Assembly: GCA_020028375.1 (NCBI GenBank) | Contig: JAHZNX010000058.1 | Span: 1-13,324 of the forward strand | DNA length: 13,324 nt | Direction of reading: 5' to 3' | Source of the DNA: Betaproteobacteria bacterium | GTDB taxonomy: Bacteria; Pseudomonadota; Gammaproteobacteria; Burkholderiales; SG8-41 | Part shown: one piece after another, positions 6,906 to 13,297 of the stretch | Layout: every line of letters begins with the position of its first letter | Position numbering within the stretch: position 1 is the first letter of the stretch | Position numbers and translations under genes: made by a program | The notes under the pieces: model-generated | What the model was told of the DNA's origin: nothing | The model's input: only the letters and a program-made list of their open reading frames with translations | Databases searched by the model: none

Positions 6906-6948
6906 GCGCGCGTTGGAGCGGACGGCAAGCCGCCGCTCAACGCGCGCA
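6905..6948. repeat. Long GC-rich hairpin between receptor genes
   Basis: TGCGCGCGTT, GAGCGG and CGG on the left pair with CCG, CCGCTC and AACGCGCGCA on the right. This gives 19 pairs, interrupted only by two single-base bulges (G6915 or G6916, and A6922), around the loop CAAG (6926-6929). No U-tract follows, so it is not a typical terminator. A REP-like palindrome or an mRNA-stabilising stem are the alternatives. It starts where the terminator tail ends. Confidence 0.7.
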
Positions 6949-7004
6949 GAGTTTAGCCGATCGCGTGACGAAGTGACGCGGTGGCGGGAATCCGAGGAGG
7001 AGAC

Positions 7005-7979
7005 ATGAAAACAATCGTCGACATCGCAATGGCGGCAATGCTGGCGGCGTGCGCATTGTTTGCCGCGCACGTTTCGGCCCAGCAGTACCCGTCGCGGCCG
7101 ATACGAATCATCGTCCCGTTCCCGCCGATCGGGCCGACCGATGAAGTCGCGCGCCTCGTCGGGCACAAGCTCACCGAGGCGTGGGGGCAGCAGGTGGTGA
7201 TAGACAACCGCAGCGGCGCCGGCGGCAACATCGGCATGGGCATTGCCGCGAACGCGCCGGCCGACGGCTACACGATACTGTTCGTGAGCTCGAGCTTCAT
7301 GGTCAACCCGGGCCTCTACAAGAAGATTCCGTACGACCCGTACAAGAGCTTCATCCCGGTCTCGGTTCTTGCCGCCTCGCCCCACGTATTCTTCTCGCAC
7401 CTGAGCCAGCCGGTGAAGTCCATCGCCGAGCTGATCGACGTGGTGAAGAAAGACTCGAAGAAATACAGCATCGCGTCGCCGGGGATCGGCACCGTTCCCC
7501 ACCTCTCGGCGATTCTGCTGGGCCTCGACGCGAAGCTCGACCTGGTGGTTGTGCCCTATGCAGGCGGCGGGCCGTCGCTCCTGGCGGTGGTGGGCAACCA
7601 GGTGCCATTCGGTTGCCAGGCGATCCCGCCGGTGACGCCGTACATCAAGGCTGGCAGGGTGCGCGCGCTCGCGCTGACGAGCGACAAGCGCTCGGAAATC
7701 GTGCCCGAGGTGCCGACCATGGCCGAGCTCGGGTTCAAGGGACATGAAGCGGACACGATTTCCGGGATGCTGGTGCCGGCCGGAACGCCGGCCGCAATCG
7801 TCAAGAAGCTGCATGCCGAAGCGGTCAAGGCCATGATGGCGACCGACGTGAAGTCGCGGATTGCGGATCAGGGTTTCAACATCGTCGTGAGCTCGCCCCA
7901 GGAATTCACCGACAAGATCAAGCGCGACGTTGCGAAGTGGGGCAAGGTCGTCAAGGACGCCAATATCGTCGTGAACTAG
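7005..7979 (+). CDS. Bug/TctC-family periplasmic solute-binding receptor (third intact copy, variant ligand loop)
   Basis: 324 residues. ATG 7005 is preferred over an in-frame GTG at 6981 because GAGGAGGAG (6994-7002) lies just before it and the resulting signal peptide (about 1-25, HVSA before QQYP) has a normal length. Landmarks: YPSRPIRIIVPFPP (28-41), IDNRSGAGGNIGMG, DGYTILF, VVPYAGGGPSLLAV, IKAGRVRALALTSD, VPEVPTMAELG and VPAGTPAAIVKKL. The first ligand loop reads PFPPIGPTD, with Ile42 where relatives almost always have Gly, and NRSGAGG replaces NRPGAGG. Either change could alter ligand choice. It is separated from the preceding receptor by a terminator and a long hairpin, so it probably has its own promoter, though none is obvious. 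It converges on the minus-strand gene ending at 8005. Confidence 0.93.
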   Translation: MKTIVDIAMAAMLAACALFAAHVSAQQYPSRPIRIIVPFPPIGPTDEVARLVGHKLTEAWGQQVVIDNRSGAGGNIGMGIAANAPADGYTILFVSSSFMVNPGLYKKIPYDPYKSFIPVSVLAASPHVFFSHLSQPVKSIAELIDVVKKDSKKYSIASPGIGTVPHLSAILLGLDAKLDLVVVPYAGGGPSLLAVVGNQVPFGCQAIPPVTPYIKAGRVRALALTSDKRSEIVPEVPTMAELGFKGHEADTISGMLVPAGTPAAIVKKLHAEAVKAMMATDVKSRIADQGFNIVVSSPQEFTDKIKRDVAKWGKVVKDANIVVN

Positions 7980-8004
7980 AGGTGTCAGCAACCTTTTCGG
8001 GATC

Positions 8005-8235
8005 CTAGTCCGGCGCGACGAGGACGACCTGGTCGCGGCGCACGTTGAGAAAGGGCGCGGAGAAGATCCTGCGGCCCTCGAGATCCCAGACCTCGGCCCG
8101 GGTGACGGCGAAGAACGCCTTCGCATCGAGCATATAGTCGGTGAGCCGGGCTCCGGGTACGAGCTCGATGTCGCCCTTGATGCGATAGGACCCCGCGAGG
8201 ATTACCACGCGCGTCCGGTATTCGTTTTCTGCCAT
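8005..8235 (-). CDS. Small conserved-looking protein of unknown function following the ThDP enzyme
   Basis: 76 residues. ATG 8235 follows a strong AGGAGGTG at about 8241-8248, and the gene begins only 22 bases after the ThDP-enzyme stop, so the two form an operon. The sequence alternates short hydrophobic strands with charged turns (RTRVVILAG, YRIKGDIELV, AFFAVTRAEVWDLEG, RRDQVVLVAP), suggesting a small all-beta fold. There is no signal peptide, membrane segment or cysteine motif. The pattern recalls short bacterial DUF proteins of about 70-80 residues (possibly DUF6812; not verified). Its position suggests an accessory or regulatory partner of the enzyme, which is inference only. Confidence 0.8.
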   Translation of the reverse strand: MAENEYRTRVVILAGSYRIKGDIELVPGARLTDYMLDAKAFFAVTRAEVWDLEGRRIFSAPFLNVRRDQVVLVAPD

Positions 8236-8257
8236 CGGGCACCTCCTGAGAAACGAG

Positions 8258-9952
8258 TCACGATTGCTGCTTCTTGAGCGCGGCGGCGCGGATCGCGGAA
8301 AGGGTCGTCCGCGTCGTGATCGCCTCCGGATCGATGCGCAGCTCGATGAGCGACGCGCTCTTCGCGTTCCACGCGCGCTCGAACGCCGCCCCGAAGTCCG
8401 CCGTTTTCTCGACCATCTCGCCGTGGAGCCCGTAGGCGCGGGCGAGCGCGGCGAAGTCGGGATTCTTCAGCTCGGTGCCGCTCACCCGCCCCGGATGATC
8501 GCGCTCCTGGTGCATGCGGATCGTGCCGTACATGCCGTTGTTGACGACGAGGAACACGATCTTGAGACCGTATTGCGCGGCGGTCGCCAGCTCCTGCCCG
8601 TTCATGAGGAAATCGCCGTCGCCATTGAACGAGATCACCGGCCGCTCGGGCTGCGCGAGCTTGGCGGCGACGGCGGCCGGGACGCCGTAGCCCATCGAGC
8701 CGACGGTAGGCCCCAGCTCGGTGCGGAAACCGGGGTAGGGATAGAAGCGGTGGACCCAGCCCGCGAAATTGCCCGCGCCGTTGGCGACGATGGTCTCGGG
8801 CGGCAGGCGCTTGGCGAGATACGCTACCACTTCGCTCGGATTGAGGTCGCCCGGCGCGGGAACGGGCTTGAGCCACGACTCGTAGTCCGCTCGCGCCGAA
8901 CGGGTCCAGTCCCGCCACGCCGACGCATCCACCGGCGCGAGCGTTGCCGCCGCCCGCGCGAATTCCGGCATCCCGGAATGGATCGGCAGATTCGTCTCGT
9001 AGATCCGACCCAGATCCTCGGCGCCGGGCGCCACGTGCACGAGTTTCTGCGCCGGTCGCGGCACGGCGATGAGCGAGTAGCCGCCGGTCGTCATCTCGTC
9101 GAACCGCGCCCCGATCGAGAGCAGAAGGTCGCAGCTTTTCACGCGCTCGGCGAGCGCGGGGTTGATCCCGATGCCGACGTCGCCGACGAAGTTCGGCAGC
9201 CGGTTGTCGTAGAGGTCCTGGCAGCGAAACGCCGTGCCGACCGGGAGGTGGTTGGCCTCCGCGAACGCGCGCACGCCGGCGCAGGCCTCGGCATTCCAGC
9301 CGCCGCCGCCGAGGAGCACGAAGGGGCGCTTCGCCCGCGCCAGCATCTCGCGCAGCCTGCCGAGGTCGGCCTCCCCAGGGTGCGCCGCGATGCGCTTGTA
9401 GGGACCGGTATCCGCGACGGTGGCGGTCTCGGTGAGCATGTCCTCCGGCAGCGCCAGCGCCACCGGGCCGGGGCGCCCCGACATCGCGGTGTGGAACGCG
9501 CGGCTCACGTATTCCGGAACGCGGTGGGCGCGGTCGATCTGCGCGACCCACTTGGTGAAAGGACCGTACATGCGGCGATAGTCGATTTCCTGGAACGCCT
9601 CGCGCTCCACGAATTCATTCCCGACCTGCCCGATGAAGAGGATCATCGGGCTCGAGTCCTGGTGCGCGGCGTGCACCCCGATCGACGCGTTGGTCGCGCC
9701 GGGGCCGCGCGTCACGAAGCAGATGCCGGGCCGGCCGGTCAACTTGCCGTAGGCTTCCGCCATGTAGGCGGCGCTGCCGTCCTGGCGGCAGATCACGTAC
9801 TGGATCGTATCGCGCGCGTCGTAGAGCGCGTCGAGCACTTCGAGGTAGCTCTCGCCCGGCACGCCGAACGCGATATCCACTCCGTGGACCTTGAGCGCGT
9901 CGATCAGTAATTGGCCTCCAGTTCGGGTGAGGGTGGTCTCGGAGATCTTCAT
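8258..9952 (-). CDS. Thiamine-diphosphate-dependent enzyme, acetolactate synthase large-subunit-like
   Basis: 564 residues with the three-domain layout of the acetolactate synthase/pyruvate oxidase superfamily. The N-terminal PYR domain (about 10-180) has FGVPGES (29-35) and the loop GICFVTRGPGATNASIG. A central Rossmann-like domain (about 195-330) contains FVLLGGGGW and LLLSIGARFDEMTTG. The C-terminal PP domain contains the cofactor motif starting GDGDFLMNGQE at 444 and ending VVNN at 469-472. ATG 9952 has an AGGA eight bases upstream. The superfamily joins or cleaves 2-oxo acids through a ThDP carbanion. The residue matching the catalytic Glu of acetolactate synthase (RHEQGA) is Asp58 in RQDGSAA. 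No regulatory (small) subunit gene is nearby and the context is catabolic, so a role other than branched-chain amino-acid synthesis is more likely. A 76-residue protein follows in the same operon; the amidase gene is divergent. Confidence 0.9.
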   Translation of the reverse strand: MKISETTLTRTGGQLLIDALKVHGVDIAFGVPGESYLEVLDALYDARDTIQYVICRQDGSAAYMAEAYGKLTGRPGICFVTRGPGATNASIGVHAAHQDSSPMILFIGQVGNEFVEREAFQEIDYRRMYGPFTKWVAQIDRAHRVPEYVSRAFHTAMSGRPGPVALALPEDMLTETATVADTGPYKRIAAHPGEADLGRLREMLARAKRPFVLLGGGGWNAEACAGVRAFAEANHLPVGTAFRCQDLYDNRLPNFVGDVGIGINPALAERVKSCDLLLSIGARFDEMTTGGYSLIAVPRPAQKLVHVAPGAEDLGRIYETNLPIHSGMPEFARAAATLAPVDASAWRDWTRSARADYESWLKPVPAPGDLNPSEVVAYLAKRLPPETIVANGAGNFAGWVHRFYPYPGFRTELGPTVGSMGYGVPAAVAAKLAQPERPVISFNGDGDFLMNGQELATAAQYGLKIVFLVVNNGMYGTIRMHQERDHPGRVSGTELKNPDFAALARAYGLHGEMVEKTADFGAAFERAWNAKSASLIELRIDPEAITTRTTLSAIRAAALKKQQS

Positions 9953-10034
9953 GTGCTGATCCTGCGGGATGATTGCAATGCGGAGCTTCCGTGACGGCTC
10001 GCAAAGCCTATCACGATCCGCGCGCGGCGTGGCG

Positions 10035-10064
10035 TTGACGCGCCGTTCGATTTCTTCCTACCAT
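10035..10064 (+). promoter_or_regulatory. Candidate sigma-70 promoter for the amidase gene
   Basis: TTGACG (10035-10040) and TACCAT (10059-10064) are separated by 18 bases. The predicted start is near 10071, four bases past the alternative GTG at 10067. This supports translation from ATG 10088 with a leader of about 17 bases. The -10 and its downstream flank (TACCATGCGTGCT) repeat those of the Bug promoter at 4785. Confidence 0.5.
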
Positions 10065-10087
10065 GCGTGCTCCCGGAAGGAGGGAAG

Positions 10088-11500
10088 ATGAGCGAGCTGT
10101 GGCGACTTTCCGCGGTCGAGGTGGTGCGCATGCTGAAGCGCCGAGAAGTGTCGCCGCTGGAGCTGATCGACGCCGCTGCGGCCCGCGTCGAGGCGACCAA
10201 CCCGAAGATCAATGCGCTCGTGACGCTGTGCTACGACCGCGCGCGGGATCACGCGCGGCGCATCATGGGCGAACGGCGCGCGGATCCGCCGGCGCATTAC
10301 CTGCATGGCCTGCCGATTGCGGTCAAGGACGGCACCGACGTGGCGGGGGTGCGCTGCACTTCCGGCTCGCGCATCTACGCGGACCGCATCGCGCCCGCGT
10401 CCGACGTCGTCGTGCAGCGGCTGGAAACGAACGGCGCGGTGGTGGTCGGGAAATCCAACCTGCCCGAATTCGCCGCGGGCGGCAATACGTTCAACGACGT
10501 CTTCGGCGCGACGCTCAATCCGTGGGACGTGCGCACGACCTCGAGCGGCTCCTCGGGCGGGTCGGCGGCGGCGCTCGCGACCGGGCAGGTCTGGCTCGCG
10601 ACCGGCGGCGATTTCGGCGGCAGCATCCGCACGCCCTCGAGCTACTGCTCGACGACGGGGCTACGCCCGAGTCCGGGCATGGTCCCGCGTGGTTCGCGGC
10701 AGCCGTTCAATCCGCTGTCGGTGGAAGGGCCGATGGCGCGCGACGTCGCGGACACCGCCCTCATGTTCGACGCCGAAGCGGGGTGGCACCCGCTCGATCC
10801 CCTGTCGCAGGTGGGTCCGCATCCCAGCTTTTCGGAGGCGGCGGCGCGCCCGCAAAAGCCGGGACGGGTCGCGTTCAGCACCGACCTCGGCATCGCGCGC
10901 GCGGTCGACCGCGAGGTGCGCGCGGCGTGCCGGGCGGCGGCGGAGCGGCTCTCGCGCGAGGGGGTCGCGGTCGAGGAAGCGCATCCCGACCTGGCTGATG
11001 CGGAGAAGATCTTTCTCACGCTGCGGGGCGCAGTTTTCGTCGCGCGCCACGCGCAGCTCATGGAGAAGTACCGCCACCTCTACAAGCAGGAGATCATCGA
11101 CAACACCGAGTTCGGCCTCAAGCTCACGCCGCGGGAGATCGTCGAGGCCGAAGTCGCCCAGGGCGAACTGATCCGACGTGCGGCACGGTTTTTCGAGAAA
11201 TACGACTTGCTGATACTCCCGGCGGTGACCTGCCCGCCGTTCGATGTCAATCAGCGCTACCCCGCGGTAGTGGACGGCATCCGCTTCGAAGGCTACATGG
11301 GGTGGCTTGTCCTGACGCTCGCCATCACCGTCACCGCCTGCCCCGTGATGGCGCTGCCGGTCGGCTTCACCGCTTCCGGCCTGCCGATCGGTTTGCAGCT
11401 GGTGGGGCCGCCGCGCAGCGAGGCGAAGCTCATTGCGATGGCGTCGTATCTGGAAGCGCTGCTGGACGTGAAACCGAAGACGCCCATTGACCCGCGTTGA
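10088..11500 (+). CDS. Amidase-signature family hydrolase
   Basis: 470 residues, typical for the family. ATG 10088 follows GGAAGGAGGGAAG; the in-frame GTG 10067 lies upstream of the predicted transcription start and would cover the ribosome site. The Ser-cisSer-Lys triad is readable: Lys80 in LPIAVKDG, Ser155 in SSGSSGGSAA and the nucleophile Ser179 in GGDFGGSIRTPSS. The 24-residue gap between the serines equals that in known members. The usual GTDTGGS is GGDFGGS here. The C-terminal region has ILPAVTCPPFDV and LPVGFTASGLPIGLQLVGPP, which complete the fold. The family hydrolyses amide bonds of small molecules; GatA is a relative, but no gatB or gatC is adjacent, so a stand-alone catabolic amidase is more likely. 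No signal peptide is seen, so it should be cytoplasmic. Substrate unknown. Confidence 0.92.
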   Translation: MSELWRLSAVEVVRMLKRREVSPLELIDAAAARVEATNPKINALVTLCYDRARDHARRIMGERRADPPAHYLHGLPIAVKDGTDVAGVRCTSGSRIYADRIAPASDVVVQRLETNGAVVVGKSNLPEFAAGGNTFNDVFGATLNPWDVRTTSSGSSGGSAAALATGQVWLATGGDFGGSIRTPSSYCSTTGLRPSPGMVPRGSRQPFNPLSVEGPMARDVADTALMFDAEAGWHPLDPLSQVGPHPSFSEAAARPQKPGRVAFSTDLGIARAVDREVRAACRAAAERLSREGVAVEEAHPDLADAEKIFLTLRGAVFVARHAQLMEKYRHLYKQEIIDNTEFGLKLTPREIVEAEVAQGELIRRAARFFEKYDLLILPAVTCPPFDVNQRYPAVVDGIRFEGYMGWLVLTLAITVTACPVMALPVGFTASGLPIGLQLVGPPRSEAKLIAMASYLEALLDVKPKTPIDPR

Positions 11501-11562
11501 CCACCCCAGCACTTCGTGCGTCCCCTCCTTGAGAAGGAGGGGAGGAGCGCAGCGAGGGGTGG
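11501..11562. repeat. Multi-hairpin palindromic repeat after the amidase gene
   Basis: Outer arms CCACCCC (11501-11507) and GGGGTGG (11556-11562) enclose two inner hairpins: GCAC-TTC-GTGC (11509-11519) and CCCCTCCTT-GAG-AAGGAGGGG (11522-11542). The unit begins directly after the amidase stop. It resembles CCCCTCCTT-type intergenic palindromes that I recall as dispersed in proteobacteria (not searched). As RNA it would form a compact branched structure that could also protect the amidase mRNA end. Confidence 0.65.
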
Positions 11563-11563
11563 T

Positions 11564-11591
11564 ACAAAAAAACCCCGGCATAAGCCGGGGG
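11564..11591 (-). terminator. Rho-independent terminator acting on minus-strand transcription
   Basis: CCCCGGC (11573-11579), loop ATAA, GCCGGGG (11584-11590) gives a perfect 7-pair stem. On the minus strand it is followed by seven T residues (11572-11566); on the plus strand it is followed by GAAAC. Its polarity is therefore leftward, against the amidase and CoA-transferase genes, although it may still slow plus-strand readthrough. Confidence 0.75.
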
Positions 11592-11592
11592 A

Positions 11593-11841
11593 AACAGGGG
11601 AGGGATAGAACCGCGCCGGGTGTAATGCTGCCAGCACAGTCCTAGTCCCGCTTGTCTAGCATGGGCCGTGCCAGATCGGATTGGCTATGGGTTTCAACGG
11701 GTTGTCGATGCCATTGGCATTGCCGTGGAGGCAAAACTGTCGCCGGCAAGAGACGGAACTATTTCTCACGCGGGACATCTGGCTGAGCCGCAGCACGTTT
11801 TTCTGTCGCCCGGCCCCGACAACGATGCCGAGGGCTGACAA
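11593..11841. other. Gene-poor spacer with no confident gene
   Basis: Base composition falls to about 57% G+C over 11641-11880, below the flanking genes. A 68-residue minus-strand frame (11656-11862) starts at an ATG without a ribosome site and has no recognisable motif. A plus-strand frame ending at a TGA near 11839 reads protein-like in its second half (GFQRVVDAIGIAVEAKLSP) but has only a GTG as a possible start. Either could be a relic. No tRNA, riboswitch or mobile-element end was seen. Confidence 0.4.
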
Positions 11842-11870
11842 TTGAGCGAATTTCCCGTGCACTCTATATG
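11842..11870 (+). promoter_or_regulatory. Candidate sigma-70 promoter for the CoA-transferase gene
   Basis: TTGAGC (11842-11847) and TATATG (11865-11870) are separated by 17 bases in the most AT-rich part of the spacer. The predicted start near 11877 leaves an 18-base leader before GTG 11895, without a clear Shine-Dalgarno site. Confidence 0.45.
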
Positions 11871-11894
11871 TTCATTGGCTGACGTCTGGTCGAT

Positions 11895-13097
11895 GTGAGC
11901 GACGCGAAACCGCTTCCGCTACAGGGCATCAAGGTCATCGAGCTCGGCACGCTCATCGCCGGGCCGTTCTGCGCGCGCCTGCTCGCCGAATTCGGGGCGG
12001 AGGTGATCAAGATCGAGCCGCCCGGGACCGGCGATCCCCTGAGGAAATGGCGGAAGCTCCACCGAGGCACATCGCTGTGGTGGTACGCGCAGGCGCGCAA
12101 CAAGAAGTCGGTGACGCTCGACCTCAAGTACGCGGAGGCGCAGGAGATCGTGCGCAAGCTCGTGGCGGGCGCGGACGTCGTCGTCGAGAATTTCCGGCCC
12201 GGCGCGATGGAAAAGTGGGGTCTCGGCTGGGAGCGGCTTTCGAAACTGAATCCCGGGCTCGTCATGGTGCGGCTCTCCGGCTTCGGGCAGACCGGGCCAT
12301 ATCGCGACCGTCCCGGCTTCGGCGCCATCGGCGAATCGATGGGAGGGATGCGTTACGTCACGGGTTACCCCGACCGGCCGCCGGTGCGTGTCGGCGTCTC
12401 GATCGGGGATTCGATCGCCGCCCTGCATGGCGTGATCGGCGCGTTGATGGCCCTGCACCACCGCAACGTCAACGGTGGTCGCGGCCAGTACGTGGACGTC
12501 GCGCTCTACGAAGCGGTGTTCAACATGATGGAGAGCGTGCTGCCCGAATACGACATGTTCGGCTTCGTGCGCGAGAGGAGCGGCGCCTCGCTGCCCGGCA
12601 TCGTGCCCTCCAACACCTATGTCACGCGCGACGACAAGTATGTCGTGATCGGCGCGAACGCCGACCCCATCTTCAAGCGCATGATGAACGCGATCGGCCG
12701 GCCCGACCTCGCGAACGACCCCGCGCTCGCGCACAACGACGGGCGCGTGGCGCGCACCGAGGAAATCGAGAAGGTGATCGGCGACTGGGTCACCGCGCAT
12801 GACCTCGAGCACGTGCTGCAGGTGCTGGAGAAGGCCGACGTGCCGAGCAGCAAGATCTACGACATTGCCGACATCGCGCGGGATCCCCATTACGCGATGC
12901 GCGAGATGATCCAGCAGTTCACGCTCGCTGACGGCAAGCCGCTCAAGCTCCCGGGGATCGTGCCGAAGCTATCGGATACCCCGGGCACCACGAAGTGGGT
13001 CGGTCCCGCGCTCGGCGAGCACACGGCCGAAGTGCTCGCTGCGCTCGGCTACAGCGCCGGGCAGCAGCAGGAGCTCAAGCGGCGCGGGATCATCTAG
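11895..13097 (+). CDS. CaiB/BaiF family (class III) CoA transferase
   Basis: 400 residues, the usual family length. The GTG start at 11895 is effectively forced: an in-frame TGA lies at 11880-11882 and the conserved N-terminus begins about ten residues in (LQGIKVIELGTLIAGPFCARLLAEFGA shown here only by its ends). Landmarks: VIKIEPPGTGDPLR (37-50), ENFRPGAMEKWGLG (98-111), LSGFGQTGPYRDRPGFG, then VSIGDSIAAL with Asp172 at the position of the catalytic aspartate that forms the CoA-acyl intermediate in formyl-CoA transferase. GGRGQYVDVALYEAVF and the late ALGEHTAEVLAALGY follow. It moves CoA from an acyl-CoA donor to a carboxylate, activating the acid for breakdown. It is encoded alone on its strand and ends tail-to-tail with the DUF3096-type gene. 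The carboxylate may be one brought in by the Bug receptors, which is inference. Confidence 0.93.
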   Translation: MSDAKPLPLQGIKVIELGTLIAGPFCARLLAEFGAEVIKIEPPGTGDPLRKWRKLHRGTSLWWYAQARNKKSVTLDLKYAEAQEIVRKLVAGADVVVENFRPGAMEKWGLGWERLSKLNPGLVMVRLSGFGQTGPYRDRPGFGAIGESMGGMRYVTGYPDRPPVRVGVSIGDSIAALHGVIGALMALHHRNVNGGRGQYVDVALYEAVFNMMESVLPEYDMFGFVRERSGASLPGIVPSNTYVTRDDKYVVIGANADPIFKRMMNAIGRPDLANDPALAHNDGRVARTEEIEKVIGDWVTAHDLEHVLQVLEKADVPSSKIYDIADIARDPHYAMREMIQQFTLADGKPLKLPGIVPKLSDTPGTTKWVGPALGEHTAEVLAALGYSAGQQQELKRRGII

Positions 13098-13237
13098 AAG
13101 TGTGCCGCCAGGCCTATTACGCCGATGATGATGAGATAAATGGCGACGATGTAGTTCAGGAGGCGCGGAATGATGAGGATGAGGACGCCGGCGATTAGCG
13201 CGACGAGAGGTCCCACGCTGACGATGGTGAGGTTCAT
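13094..13237 (-). CDS. Very small DUF3096-type membrane protein
   Basis: 47 residues, from ATG 13237 to TAG at 13094-13096. AGGGA lies about eight bases upstream of the ATG. The protein is almost entirely hydrophobic: a first helix at about 5-23 (VGPLVALIAGVLILII), the link PRLLNYIVAIYL, then a second helix IIIGVIGLAA. The pattern of Leu-Ile-Ala-Gly, PRLLNYIVAIYLI and IGLIG-like end matches my recollection of the DUF3096 family, short inner-membrane proteins of unknown function. Its stop codon shares three bases with the stop of the CoA-transferase gene (CTAG, read both ways), so the genes are convergent and overlapping. Gene finders with a 60-codon cutoff would miss it. Confidence 0.82.
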   Translation of the reverse strand: MNLTIVSVGPLVALIAGVLILIIPRLLNYIVAIYLIIIGVIGLAAHF

Positions 13238-13256
13238 ATCATGTCCCTTCGTGTAG

Positions 13257-13297
13257 CACCTGCCGGTGCGGCGCCGCTTACGCCACAGCCGCAGGTG
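13257..13297. repeat. Inverted repeat upstream of the DUF3096-type gene
   Basis: CACCTGC (13257-13263) and GCAGGTG (13291-13297) are perfect 7-base inverted arms, with a GCGGCGCCGC palindrome in the spacer. It lies 20-60 bases upstream of ATG 13237 on the minus strand, where an operator or leader structure could act. No convincing -35/-10 pair was found in 13238-13324. Confidence 0.3.

Noticed and set aside
8264..9910. A 548-codon open frame on the plus strand opposite the ThDP enzyme
   Set aside because: It is a mirror frame of a high-GC gene; its translation is Arg/His/Ala-rich with no domain, while the minus frame contains full ThDP-enzyme motifs.
8258..9952. Naming the ThDP enzyme ilvB
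   Set aside because: No small-subunit gene is adjacent, the catalytic Glu is Asp, and the context is catabolic; the biosynthetic name is not supported.
10088..11500. Naming the amidase gatA
   Set aside because: No gatB or gatC neighbour and an atypical GGDFGGS nucleophile loop; a stand-alone amidase fits better.
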